Source: an uncultured Sutterella sp.
GTDB lineage: Bacteria > Pseudomonadota > Gammaproteobacteria > Burkholderiales > Burkholderiaceae_F
Length of the DNA stretch: 64,000 nucleotides
NCBI GenBank assembly: GCA_905197905.1
Contig: CAJKAP010000002.1
Span: forward strand, 62,001-126,000
Direction of reading: 5' to 3'
Under the pieces are notes generated by a model. It was not told the origin of the DNA, did no database searches, and saw nothing but the letters and a program-made list of their open reading frames with translations. Shown one piece after another: positions 35,152-43,552 of this stretch. How positions within the stretch are numbered: position 1 is the stretch's first letter; each line of letters starts with the position of its first letter. The position numbers and the translations under genes are program-made.

Positions 35152-36456
35152 TTACATATCCTCTTCTTTAAGCGGTTTGCGCAACTCTGCACGAACGTTA
35201 TCCATAGCAGAGTAAAAGGCCTTCATCATTACAAGACCGAGGAACTTACCACTATCTGTGACGACGATACGATCGGGATCGTTCGGATCATCTTTAATAG
35301 CACCCAATAAACGCAGTCCCATCATTTCTTTGAAAAGCGTGCGGTCCACGTTGACACCATGCACTTCGCGGAAGTAACGACGAGAAAGTCGATGGGAGAA
35401 AAGTCCCAACATCAAGCGATACTGCAAAATCGAATGCTTATCAAACTGACGGCGACGCTCAACCCCTGTGTGGCCTGCCGCGATACGTTCACCATAACGG
35501 CGTAGGCTGAAGGTGTTCACATATAAACTGTCGCCTAAGAAACTGAAAGCACCAGAGCCGACGCCTAAGTATTCGTCATGATCGACCACATATTCGTCAA
35601 AGCCTTCGTCATTTGTGCGACCGAAGGTCCAGGAGGTGAGCTGACGGTAGTGTGAACCGAGGGTATCCATAATGACACCGTACTGTTCAGCTAGTTGGCT
35701 ACCTTCAGCAGCAATGACGTTTTTCACGCTTTTGCGAGTCTGAGAGGTCACCATCAAAGGGTAAGTAGTCACCTGGCGCGGATTGAGTTGGCGAATCTTG
35801 TCCATATCGCTTTGCAGCATGTCCAATGTTTGGCCGCGGAAGCCGAAGATCATATCGACGTTACAGACAGGGAAAAGTTCTTGAGCATATTGAAGGCGTT
35901 CAAAAATCTGTTTTCCAGACCCAAACTTTTCATAGCGTTCCGCGAGCTTGAGAATATCGTCGTTGAAGCTCTGCACACCAATCGACATACGGTCCACCAG
36001 TCCTTTGAGGTTACGGAACTGCGGTGTCATGATGATCTGTGGGTCCGTTTCACAAGAGATTTCTTTGATGGACGGGAAAAGCTTCTTAGCGTGTTCGAGC
36101 GTTTTGATCAACTCAGATTCAATGATCGTCGTTGTACCGCCACCCACATACATAGATTGGAAGTCGTAGCCCAACGCCTTCACGTAGTCCATTTCCTTGC
36201 GTAAATTTTCAAAGTAAGCGCGAGCTGTGTGTTCCTTGAATAAGAAGCGATGGAAAGTACAGTACGAGCACAACGTATGGCAGAACGGAATGTGCGCATA
36301 GAGAAGGTATTGGTGACCTTCCTGAGGAGGTGGGGGGCTATTAAGAATGACCGGATCACAATGGAGATATTTCTTCGTGTAGTAATCCATGATGCGATCG
36401 GTCATGTTGATCGCCCATTCAGGCATTAAATCCTGGTGGTGTGCGGTTGAGCTCAT
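35152..36456 (-). CDS. HemN/HemW-like radical SAM protein (coproporphyrinogen oxidase family)
   Basis: Counting from ATG 36456, the protein has 434 residues; the frame continues eight codons upstream to a TTG without a ribosome binding site. The radical SAM cysteines are C59, C63 and C66 in IPFCHTLCSYC. Further family features are the SAM glycine motif MYVGGGTTT, the ETDPQ segment, RMSIGVQSFND and the C-terminal HemN-type domain (about 330-430). It resembles HemW (heme chaperone) and the HutW/ChuW heme-utilisation enzymes rather than true HemN. Which reaction it carries out cannot be settled here. It is flanked by terminators on both sides, so it is transcribed alone. Confidence 0.75.
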   Translation of the reverse strand: MSSTAHHQDLMPEWAINMTDRIMDYYTKKYLHCDPVILNSPPPPQEGHQYLLYAHIPFCHTLCSYCTFHRFLFKEHTARAYFENLRKEMDYVKALGYDFQSMYVGGGTTTIIESELIKTLEHAKKLFPSIKEISCETDPQIIMTPQFRNLKGLVDRMSIGVQSFNDDILKLAERYEKFGSGKQIFERLQYAQELFPVCNVDMIFGFRGQTLDMLQSDMDKIRQLNPRQVTTYPLMVTSQTRKSVKNVIAAEGSQLAEQYGVIMDTLGSHYRQLTSWTFGRTNDEGFDEYVVDHDEYLGVGSGAFSFLGDSLYVNTFSLRRYGERIAAGHTGVERRRQFDKHSILQYRLMLGLFSHRLSRRYFREVHGVNVDRTLFKEMMGLRLLGAIKDDPNDPDRIVVTDSGKFLGLVMMKAFYSAMDNVRAELRKPLKEEDM

Positions 36457-36558
36457 AGGAATAGATGTCGTTTCAAACAAAAAAGATATTGAATTTTAGC
36501 TTACTCTGACGTTGAGCGAAAAACTATTTGAGAAATGGATCGATTGATAAAAGCAATA

Positions 36559-36590
36559 GGCTATTCCCTTACAGCAGTAGGGGAATAGCC
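36559..36590 (-). terminator. Terminator after the acyl-CoA ligase gene
   Basis: GGCTATTCCC (36559-36568) and GGGAATAGCC (36581-36590) pair perfectly over ten bases with a 12-base loop. On the minus strand it is followed by TATTGCTTTTATC. It lies 24 bases after the stop. Confidence 0.7.
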
Positions 36591-36613
36591 AGAGTAGGGT
36601 AGCACTAAAAGTA

Positions 36614-38461
36614 TTAACCGTGAGTAGCGTAGAGCTTCTGAATGACGTCTTTAAATTTATTACTCAACGGTCCGCGTTTGAGTTTAAGCGTTGGAGTGAG
36701 CAGACCATTTTCGATGCTCCAAGGTTCTCGTGTGAGTACCACAGCGCGAGGTAAAGCATAGTGCGGGAAATCCTTTGCTGCAATCTTGGCACGCTTGAGA
36801 GCGGCGCTGCGTACAGCAGGAACGGAAAGCGAAGCGTCATCATCAGGGTCGACACCGTGTTCTTTAGCGAGCGACCTCCACTCTTCTTCCCCTACTACAG
36901 TAATCAGGCTAAGGTAAGGCCGATTTTCACCAATAATGTAGGCCTGAGCAAAGAGCTGGTCTGTTTCGATAGCGCTCTCAAGGTCAGCCGGAGGAACTTT
37001 TTCCCCGGTGCTAGTGACGATAATTTCTTTAATTCGTCCCTTAATTTGAAGCATGCCTGCGTCATTAAAGGCGCCAACGTCCCCAGTACGCAACCACCCG
37101 TCTTCAGTGAAGGCGTTAGCGCTGTCTTCGGGGCGATTCCAGTAGCCCTTCATCACAGTCGGCCCCTTAATCTGGATTTCATCGCCTTCGCCCAGGCGCA
37201 ACTCTACGTTGCAGAATGGGCGGCCCACTGTTGCGGGTTGATTGAGTGTCTGATTGTTCCCTGCGATGATTGGGCTGGCTTCAGTCATGCCGTAGCCCTG
37301 AATAATGGGCAACCCAAGACCACAGAAAGTACGAGCAACTTTCGCATTCAGAGCTGCGCCACCAGAAATGGCAATACGCAATTTGCCGCCAAACTGGCTC
37401 AACAAAGTATTAGACACTTTGCGCAATAGCAGGGCACGCACAATGGGGTCCAAGAACTCGCGCCAGGAGTGTTCTTTAGGTAAAAGGTTTTTCTTACAGA
37501 AATCACGCCAACCCACTTCAGTGGCCCAGTTAAAGAGAAGGCGAGCAAAGCCACTCGACTTCTTCAATTTGTCTTCTACACGCGCGAAAATACGTTCATA
37601 GACGCGTGGAACCGAGATGATGACATCTGGCTTGATCGTCTTCAGATCGTCAGCTAAAAGCAAAATAGAGCGGTTGTAGGCAATACGGCAGCCTGTCGCG
37701 AGTGCGAGATAGTAGCCTGCAGTACGCTCAAACGTATGAGATAGCGGTAAGAAGGAGAGGAAGGTATCTCCCACTGTTGGAGACACACAAACCAGGGTAG
37801 CTTTCACATTGCTCACGATGTTGTCGTGTGAGAGCATCACGCCTTTAGGACGGCCTGTCGTTCCAGAGGTGTAGATAATGCCCGCCAAATCATCTCCTTT
37901 AGGCAAAGCAGGGAGCTCATTGGAGAATTCTTCCCCAGCCTTTAAGAAGCCTTCAGCACCGATAACATTAAAGTGTTCGTCTTGCACAGGTTCAGTGACT
38001 TCGCCATCTTCGGTCACGATCACATGATTGAGGTCTGGCATTTCAACGCCTGTGGCACGGATTTGCTCCCACCGTGTGAGTTTGTTCGTGATCAAGACTT
38101 TGGCTTGGCTATCAATAATGATGAATGCGCAAGCGCCGGGGGTATCAATCGCATGCAGAGGCACTGGAATCAAGCCATTGGCAAGTGCTGCCTGATCAGC
38201 GCAAACGTGATCGATACAGTTTGGCATCAGAATGGCAACACGTGTCCCTCTAGCAAGTTTCATTTGGACAAAAGCTTTACGCCAAGCGAGGATCTTGTCC
38301 CCCAACTCCTTATAGGAGTAACTAACCCACTGATTTGTTGTGCGATCAAATTGGCGAATGGCTTCTTGCGATGAATACAGCTTAAGACTATTCTCGAACA
38401 ATCCTGGCAAAGTATGAATGGCATCAAGATCGTAGGAACTGCTTGTTTCACTAGCTGGCAC
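36614..38461 (-). CDS. Long-chain fatty-acid-CoA ligase (AMP-forming)
   Basis: A 615-residue member of the adenylate-forming superfamily, close to FadD15-type long-chain acyl-CoA synthetases. The P-loop-like AMP motif IIYTSGTTGRPKGVMLSH, the gate motif QGYGMTEASP, the A8 region GWLRTGDVGAF and KGRIKEIIVTSTGEKVPP are all visible. The start is GTG 38461, with AAGGAA nine bases upstream. The enzyme activates fatty acids at the membrane for beta-oxidation or phospholipid remodelling; chain-length preference is not readable. It lies 110 bases after uup, a gap holding an AT-rich hairpin, so co-transcription is uncertain. Confidence 0.9.
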   Translation of the reverse strand: MPASETSSSYDLDAIHTLPGLFENSLKLYSSQEAIRQFDRTTNQWVSYSYKELGDKILAWRKAFVQMKLARGTRVAILMPNCIDHVCADQAALANGLIPVPLHAIDTPGACAFIIIDSQAKVLITNKLTRWEQIRATGVEMPDLNHVIVTEDGEVTEPVQDEHFNVIGAEGFLKAGEEFSNELPALPKGDDLAGIIYTSGTTGRPKGVMLSHDNIVSNVKATLVCVSPTVGDTFLSFLPLSHTFERTAGYYLALATGCRIAYNRSILLLADDLKTIKPDVIISVPRVYERIFARVEDKLKKSSGFARLLFNWATEVGWRDFCKKNLLPKEHSWREFLDPIVRALLLRKVSNTLLSQFGGKLRIAISGGAALNAKVARTFCGLGLPIIQGYGMTEASPIIAGNNQTLNQPATVGRPFCNVELRLGEGDEIQIKGPTVMKGYWNRPEDSANAFTEDGWLRTGDVGAFNDAGMLQIKGRIKEIIVTSTGEKVPPADLESAIETDQLFAQAYIIGENRPYLSLITVVGEEEWRSLAKEHGVDPDDDASLSVPAVRSAALKRAKIAAKDFPHYALPRAVVLTREPWSIENGLLTPTLKLKRGPLSNKFKDVIQKLYATHG

Positions 38462-38571
38462 TGTTAATTCCTTCTTATTTTTTCTTCACATAAAAGTGTG
38501 GCAATGCTTTGCCATGTCGTCATTCAACATACTGAAAGACGGTCTATTTTTGGGATCTTAAAAATAGGGGT

Positions 38572-40398
38572 TTACCCTAATTCTAAAGCGATTTTCTTCT
38601 CTTCGAGCTCTTCCCAACGCAGATAACTTGTTGCTATTTCTTCTTCAAGCTGCTGAGCACGTTCTTTATCCAGTTTGATTTTCTCAACAGATTGGGAGTG
38701 ATAGTCAGGCGTGCTCATCTTATTGATGAGATCCACCTGCTCGGCTTCAAGCTCTGCTATGCGGTTTGGAAGCTCTTCAAGTTCTTTATTTTCTTTATAG
38801 CTCAAGCGCTTTTGTTCTTTCTTAACCGGGTGGCTTGACTTTACTGGTTCGTTGACGGGTCTGACCTCGTTAGTAGCCGTTTTCTTCTGGCGTTGATGCG
38901 CCCAGTCGGAGTAGCCGCCCACGTAAGTCCCCCACTTTCCTTTACCTTCCGGGACGAGTACGTGTGTCACTACGTTGTCTAAGAAGCGACGATCGTGGCT
39001 TACCAAAATAATCGTGCCAGAATAATTGGCAAGGGTTTGTTCCAGTACATCTAGGCTGTCAATATCCAGGTCATTAGTCGGCTCATCGAGAACCAATAAA
39101 TTGGCGGGAAGCGCAAATAATCGCGCTAGGAGCAAACGATTTCGTTCCCCACCAGAGAGCGAGCTCACAGGAACGTTTACGCGACGAGGGGGAAAAAGAA
39201 AATCTCCCATATACGCGATGATATGTTTCTTCTGCCCAGCAATTTCAACCCATTCAGAACCAGGAGAGATGGTATCCGCTACTGTCTTAGTGAGATCAAG
39301 CTGATCACGAAGCTGATCGAAGTAGGCGACCTGAATGTTGGTTCCGATCTTTACCTCGCCGGCATCAGGCTGAAGCTTGCCTAATATGAGCTTGATCAGA
39401 GTACTTTTGTCTACGCCGTTCTGACCTACTAGGCCAAGTTTCTCGCCACGTAAGAGGGTGAAATCGAAGTCTCTCACGATAGTACGATCTCCAAAGGACT
39501 TACTGAGCCCTTTGATCTCGGCAACGATTTTTCCGCTCCTGACTCCCTCGTCAATGGCGAGTCTCATGCTACCAGTGAGATCACGACGCTGTTCACGTTC
39601 GCGACGCAAAGCCTCAAGACGCCGAACACGTCCTTCGTTACGAGTGCGGCGTGCTTCGATACCTTTTCGAATCCAAACTTCTTCTTGCTTCCAGAATTTA
39701 TCGAATCGCTGATTTGCTAAAGATTCACTGTGCAATTCGTAGTCTTTCCTTTCTTGATAAGCAGCAAAGCTACCTGGGTAGGACCGTAATTGACCTCGAT
39801 CGAGCTCGATGATGCGAGTGACGACATCGTCTAAAAACTGACGATCGTGCGTGATAACAATCAAAGAGCGTGAATTTTTATATTCTGTATTACAAATTTC
39901 CTCCAAAAGGGAGATTGCCTCGATATCTAGATGGTTTGTTGGCTCATCTAAGAGAAGGACCTCTGGGGAGAGAGCAAAAGCGAGTGCAAGAGCAGCACGT
40001 TTTCGCTCCCCTCCGCTTGCTTGTTGAGGGGCGAGATCTTGATGGACATCGAATCGTTCGATATATTCATCGAGTTTGGCGAGAATACGCCACTTTTCTC
40101 GATCATCTGGATAGTGGCCAAGTTTACCTCGGAGAATCAAACTTTCTCGGATCGTCTTTGCTTCGGGAAGGAGGGGTTCTTGTTCGACATACTGAATGCG
40201 AAGTCCATCTTGTGCAATACGATCGCCGTGATCTGGGAGTTGAGTATTGGCAAGAATGGAGAGGAGGGTACTTTTCCCAGTGCCATTGCGCCCGATAACT
40301 CCGATGCGCTCTCCTGCCTCAAGGGCAAAGTTTGCGCCATCGAGAAGCGGTAAATCGCCCCAAGAGGCGTCAACGTTTTGTAAGGTGATCAAAGACAT
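38572..40398 (-). CDS. uup: ABC-F ATPase Uup
   Basis: A soluble ABC-F protein with two nucleotide-binding domains and a C-terminal coiled-coil domain (about 515-608), the Uup architecture. Start ATG 40398 gives 608 residues beginning MSLITLQNVDASWG; the longer open frame to 40449 is not conserved. Domain 1 has Walker A GRNGTGKST and signature ASGGERKR; domain 2 has signature LSGGERNR and Walker B LLVLDEPTNDLD. Its Walker A, however, reads GQNGVDKST: the invariant glycine before lysine is Asp330 (codon GAC at 39411-39409). ABC-F proteins act on the ribosome, and Uup has also been linked to transposon excision and tolerance of branched DNA. Domain 2 may not bind ATP normally. Confidence 0.9.
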   Translation of the reverse strand: MSLITLQNVDASWGDLPLLDGANFALEAGERIGVIGRNGTGKSTLLSILANTQLPDHGDRIAQDGLRIQYVEQEPLLPEAKTIRESLILRGKLGHYPDDREKWRILAKLDEYIERFDVHQDLAPQQASGGERKRAALALAFALSPEVLLLDEPTNHLDIEAISLLEEICNTEYKNSRSLIVITHDRQFLDDVVTRIIELDRGQLRSYPGSFAAYQERKDYELHSESLANQRFDKFWKQEEVWIRKGIEARRTRNEGRVRRLEALRREREQRRDLTGSMRLAIDEGVRSGKIVAEIKGLSKSFGDRTIVRDFDFTLLRGEKLGLVGQNGVDKSTLIKLILGKLQPDAGEVKIGTNIQVAYFDQLRDQLDLTKTVADTISPGSEWVEIAGQKKHIIAYMGDFLFPPRRVNVPVSSLSGGERNRLLLARLFALPANLLVLDEPTNDLDIDSLDVLEQTLANYSGTIILVSHDRRFLDNVVTHVLVPEGKGKWGTYVGGYSDWAHQRQKKTATNEVRPVNEPVKSSHPVKKEQKRLSYKENKELEELPNRIAELEAEQVDLINKMSTPDYHSQSVEKIKLDKERAQQLEEEIATSYLRWEELEEKKIALELG

Positions 40399-40414
40399 AA
40401 CAAAAGCAGTATCG

Positions 40415-40453
40415 AATAGAAAGAGAAAGCAGTGATACAGAACAACCACTGCT
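40415..40453 (-). terminator. Possible terminator after the LpoA-like gene
   Basis: AGCAGTG (40428-40434) pairs with CACTGCT (40447-40453). On the minus strand the hairpin is followed by TTCTCTTTCT, a moderately T-rich tail. It lies between the LpoA-like gene and uup. Confidence 0.45.
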
Positions 40454-40485
40454 TCTCTTGATGCGTCAGCAAAACAATCGCCTTA

Positions 40486-41808
40486 TTAGTGGTTACTTGG
40501 CTCAAGCGTAAGCAACTGCAAGGATCCGTCCTGAATCAAAATAGCGGCAGGCTTACGATCTAAAAGTGCAGATTGAGCACGGTTGCTTGTCCAGGTGCCA
40601 GACTCTCCCGAGAATTTAAAGGTCGTCTCCTGATGAGCCCACTTCTCAGCGACTGAAAGCGCGTCAACACCTAAGGCAAATAAACGCTTTGCCGTGAGGG
40701 AATACGGCATGGCGGTTTGGAATTTGGCTTCAAAGCTTTCGTTGTCATATTCCACAAGGAGAGGGGAATCGACAAAAATAGCATTGTTCATGTCATACAC
40801 CAAAGAGCTAGCTGTTGGATTGGTTTCTGGATCTCCGGGGTTTAAAAGGGAAATACCCCAAATCTGAGTGTTACGTGGCAGGCGATTGATAACGAGGCTA
40901 GCTTGAGCAGCGTCTAAAGACAAGAGAGCAACAGGGTACTGAGAAACCTCTTGGGAGTCAGCAGAGCGCAAAGCATTCTTGAGCCTTTCGAGACGTTCCA
41001 TGTTCTCTTCTGTGCTAGGGGCCTGAGAAAGTGCCGAAATCTCTTGCACATAAAGCTGACGTTGTTCCGAGCTCAATTGAGGAGGGGTAAGCTGCTTGAG
41101 AGAGTTAATCGTTGCGGGATCAATCGGCAAGATTTGATAAGGGACAACATGATCTTGCAGAGCAGTTTCGTAACCTGCAGTGACTCGGTAGTCCGTCTTA
41201 TTAGCGTCGCGCACGATGAGGACTTTGGACAACGGATTGTTCAGTTGTTCTAAAGAGTCAGCAGCGAGTTTGGCAACATAGTTGGCCTCCAACTCAGTAG
41301 AAAGGGACATCATCAAAAGGTGAGCGTCGTTTTCCGACATCATGCTATGAGTTGGTGTGTTCAATGCAATTACAGGCAACGGTAAACTTGGGAGGCGTAA
41401 CAGAGCATCGACTCGTTCACGTGAAAGAGGACCGATAGCGACATCAGCGCCAGCTAGCGCAGCTGCTTTGAGTTGGTTATCCAAATTGTCATTGGAGCTC
41501 GATTCCACCATAATGAGGCGGATGTTCGGTTTGCGAATACAGGCTGCTGTCAAACCATTCAGAACGATTTTGTTCGCCGCAATAGTAGGAGCGGTATCCC
41601 CTGGCATAATGACCGCAACGGTGAGATTGCGATGATCACTTTTACCAGCGGGGTCGCTAGACACTGCGCCTGGTACAGGCACAGATTCCATAGCTTGCGC
41701 AGTAGCTGTCTCGAACGAATCCGTTCCAGTAGCCGCCCCCGCACAGAGCGGAATTGTTAGACTGAGCGAGCAACAAAACGCAATACGAAGTGAAGTGAGG
41801 ACAGACAC
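40486..41808 (-). CDS. LpoA/LppC-like penicillin-binding protein activator
   Basis: A 440-residue exported protein: signal peptide (about 1-24, TSLRIAFCCSLSLTIPLCAGA), a linker, then a type-1 periplasmic-binding-like domain (from about 60; LTVAVIMPGDTAPTIAANKIVLNGL, AGADVAIGPLSRERVDALL, VIALNTPTH, WGISLLNPGD). This is the pattern of the LppC/LpoA C-terminal domain that activates PBP1-type peptidoglycan synthases; the N-terminal TPR half of E. coli LpoA is missing. Pairing with divergent rsmI is the usual neighbourhood. The GTG start at 41808 is the only one that keeps the signal peptide and lies one base from the rsmI ATG. Confidence 0.75.
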   Translation of the reverse strand: MSVLTSLRIAFCCSLSLTIPLCAGAATGTDSFETATAQAMESVPVPGAVSSDPAGKSDHRNLTVAVIMPGDTAPTIAANKIVLNGLTAACIRKPNIRLIMVESSSNDNLDNQLKAAALAGADVAIGPLSRERVDALLRLPSLPLPVIALNTPTHSMMSENDAHLLMMSLSTELEANYVAKLAADSLEQLNNPLSKVLIVRDANKTDYRVTAGYETALQDHVVPYQILPIDPATINSLKQLTPPQLSSEQRQLYVQEISALSQAPSTEENMERLERLKNALRSADSQEVSQYPVALLSLDAAQASLVINRLPRNTQIWGISLLNPGDPETNPTASSLVYDMNNAIFVDSPLLVEYDNESFEAKFQTAMPYSLTAKRLFALGVDALSVAEKWAHQETTFKFSGESGTWTSNRAQSALLDRKPAAILIQDGSLQLLTLEPSNH

Positions 41809-41809
41809 A

Positions 41810-42718
41810 ATGAGTTCCCTAAGAGAGAGTTTAATATCAGATTCTTTGTTTCAGGCTTCTGGTTTACAAACGCAAGAGTGCCCTAATGGCGCTTTGTACG
41901 TTATTGGGCTACCCATCGGTAACTTGGGTGATATTACATTGCGCGCACTTTGGATTTTAAGCAAAGTCGATGCAATCGCGGCAGAAGATACCCGAGAAAC
42001 TAAGAAAATATTAGAAAAATACGGAATTAACGCAAAATTGCTGTCGGTTAGAGAGCACAACGAGCATACCGGCGCGGAACAAATCATAAACTTTTTAGCC
42101 CAAGGTTGGCGAGTTGCTATGGTAACTGATGCTGGTACTCCAAGTATTTCGGATCCAGGCGCCAAAGTTGTCAAAATGGTTGTCGAGGCGGGATACCGTG
42201 CTATTCCCATTCCTGGTTGCTCTGCAGTCGTGACAGCGCTTTCTGCTTCGGGTTTTGAAGGTAATGCCTTTACGTTTGTTGGTTTTTTGCCTAGTCAAGC
42301 TAAAGCACGGCATGAGGCTCTCAAGAAATACCTGGAGCGCCCAGAGGCCTTTGTGCTTTATGAAGCTCCTCATCGAATCACAGACTTGCTTCAGGACTTG
42401 GCGCAACAAATTGCTCCATCGCGCCCAGTAGTGATAGCACGTGAAATCACGAAAAAGTTTGAAGAGTTTACTTATCTAACAGGGGTCAGGTTGGCCGAAT
42501 GGTTATCTACCATGACACCAAAAGGCGAGTACGCAATTCTTATTGGCGCAGAGCAACGCGAAGCAACGAGGGCAGAATTGACCGAGGAACAAAAAACTTG
42601 GCTATTGAATTTGATACCTCTAGTACCTACATCGAAGCTAGCAGCGGTTGCCTCTAAAGTGACTGGATTTGCCCGCAGTGATATCTATGAATGGCTTTTG
42701 GCGCAAAAAGAATCCTAA
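41810..42718 (+). CDS. rsmI: 16S rRNA (cytidine-1402-2'-O)-methyltransferase RsmI
   Basis: RsmI 2'-O-methylates C1402 at the ribosomal P site. From ATG 41810, with GAGG at 41797-41800, the product is 302 residues. Family motifs include LYVIGLPIGNLGDITLRAL near the N-terminus, AEDTRETKKIL, VTDAGTPSISDPG and the tetrapyrrole-methylase-type SAM pocket around IPIPGCSAVVTALSASG. The N-terminal 28 residues before the core are a longer lead than in most homologues. It is divergent from the LpoA-like gene with start codons one base apart, so each promoter must lie inside the other gene. Two parS sites follow its stop codon. Confidence 0.94.
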   Translation: MSSLRESLISDSLFQASGLQTQECPNGALYVIGLPIGNLGDITLRALWILSKVDAIAAEDTRETKKILEKYGINAKLLSVREHNEHTGAEQIINFLAQGWRVAMVTDAGTPSISDPGAKVVKMVVEAGYRAIPIPGCSAVVTALSASGFEGNAFTFVGFLPSQAKARHEALKKYLERPEAFVLYEAPHRITDLLQDLAQQIAPSRPVVIAREITKKFEEFTYLTGVRLAEWLSTMTPKGEYAILIGAEQREATRAELTEEQKTWLLNLIPLVPTSKLAAVASKVTGFARSDIYEWLLAQKES

Positions 42719-42731
42719 TGGACACTGATTA

Positions 42732-42747
42732 TGTTTCACGTGAAACA
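42732..42747. promoter_or_regulatory. parS: parS site 1 (ParB/Spo0J binding site)
   Basis: This is an exact match to the 16-base bacterial parS palindrome, TGTTTCACGTGAAACA. It lies 13 bases after the rsmI stop and outside any gene. ParB dimers load here, spread, and recruit ParA and SMC for chromosome segregation (established for the motif). Confidence 0.93.
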
Positions 42748-42771
42748 TTGTCAAGTTTTGAAGGGAAGTAA

Positions 42772-42787
42772 TGTTTCACGTGAAACG
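42772..42787. promoter_or_regulatory. parS: parS site 2
   Basis: TGTTTCACGTGAAACG matches 15 of 16 parS positions; only the last base differs. It is exactly 40 bp from site 1, centre to centre, which places both sites on nearly the same face of the helix. Confidence 0.9.
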
Positions 42788-42817
42788 GTCCTCTCTTTTC
42801 AATTGAGTAGGTACGAA

Positions 42818-42839
42818 AAAGCCACCCTTGGGTGGCTTT
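42818..42839. terminator. Bidirectional terminator between rsmI and the CBS gene
   Basis: AAAGCCACCC (42818-42827) pairs with GGGTGGCTTT (42830-42839), with A- and T-rich feet. It separates rsmI and the parS pair from the convergent CBS gene. Confidence 0.8.
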
Positions 42840-42861
42840 CGCGTCACATAGAATCTCACAA

Positions 42862-43317
42862 TTAAGGGCGAAGGGCAACTTCACGTGCCTTAGAGGAATG
42901 AATATTACGAACCAATCCTTCTAAGAGCGAGGAGAGTTCTTCAACTAAGTTCGAGTTGGAAATCACTCCAACCAATTTATTATTTTCGTCCACAATGGGT
43001 AAACGGCGAATGCCAAATTCACGCATGCGAGCCAATGCGACCACCATCGATTCATCAACCGTAGCCGTCACAACGGGTGTCGTCATAATATCGGCCACTG
43101 TGACTTTGTTGGGGTCTTGGTTAAGCGCAACGACTTGGATTGCAATATCTCGATCCGTGATCATGCCCTGAGGGGTTTGTTGATCATCAACGATGACCAA
43201 ACTGCCAACGTGCTGTTCACGCATTTGAGCTGCACATTCCGTAATGGTTTTATTAGAGGGGATCGTGGCGACATCATGCACCGCCATATCGATGACCTTC
43301 ATAGAACGTGTACGCAT
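42862..43317 (-). CDS. CBS-domain pair protein
   Basis: A 151-residue stand-alone CBS pair. The first motif (about 10-65) includes VHDVATIPSNKTITECAAQMREQHVGSLVIVDDQ and ends GMITDRDIA; the second (about 75-130) includes MTTPVVTATVDESMVVALARMREFGIRRLPIVDE and VGVISNSNLV. CBS pairs bind adenine nucleotides or SAM-like ligands and regulate partner proteins; the partner here is unknown. The ATG at 43317 has AAGGAA six bases upstream. It is transcribed alone; the 235 bases upstream, to the ttcA end, show no other feature. Confidence 0.85.
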   Translation of the reverse strand: MRTRSMKVIDMAVHDVATIPSNKTITECAAQMREQHVGSLVIVDDQQTPQGMITDRDIAIQVVALNQDPNKVTVADIMTTPVVTATVDESMVVALARMREFGIRRLPIVDENNKLVGVISNSNLVEELSSLLEGLVRNIHSSKAREVALRP

Positions 43318-43552
43318 GTTATTCCTTTGAGAAAAACTCAGTGTTGATCGTGTATTCTCGAGTCAGACCTATGACAACTGATCCTCCTCTCTGTAGAAGA
43401 CCAACTCTGGGGATGAGTGACTTCTGGAGCCACAAGAATTCTGATTGTTGAGTGCTACAGTGAGCACTAAACTTCACCTCAATAGTTGATAGTTAGACTA
43501 GCAAAAATCTCAAGCCTTTGCTTTGCTGGTAGCCCAAGAAATCAGCGTAAAA

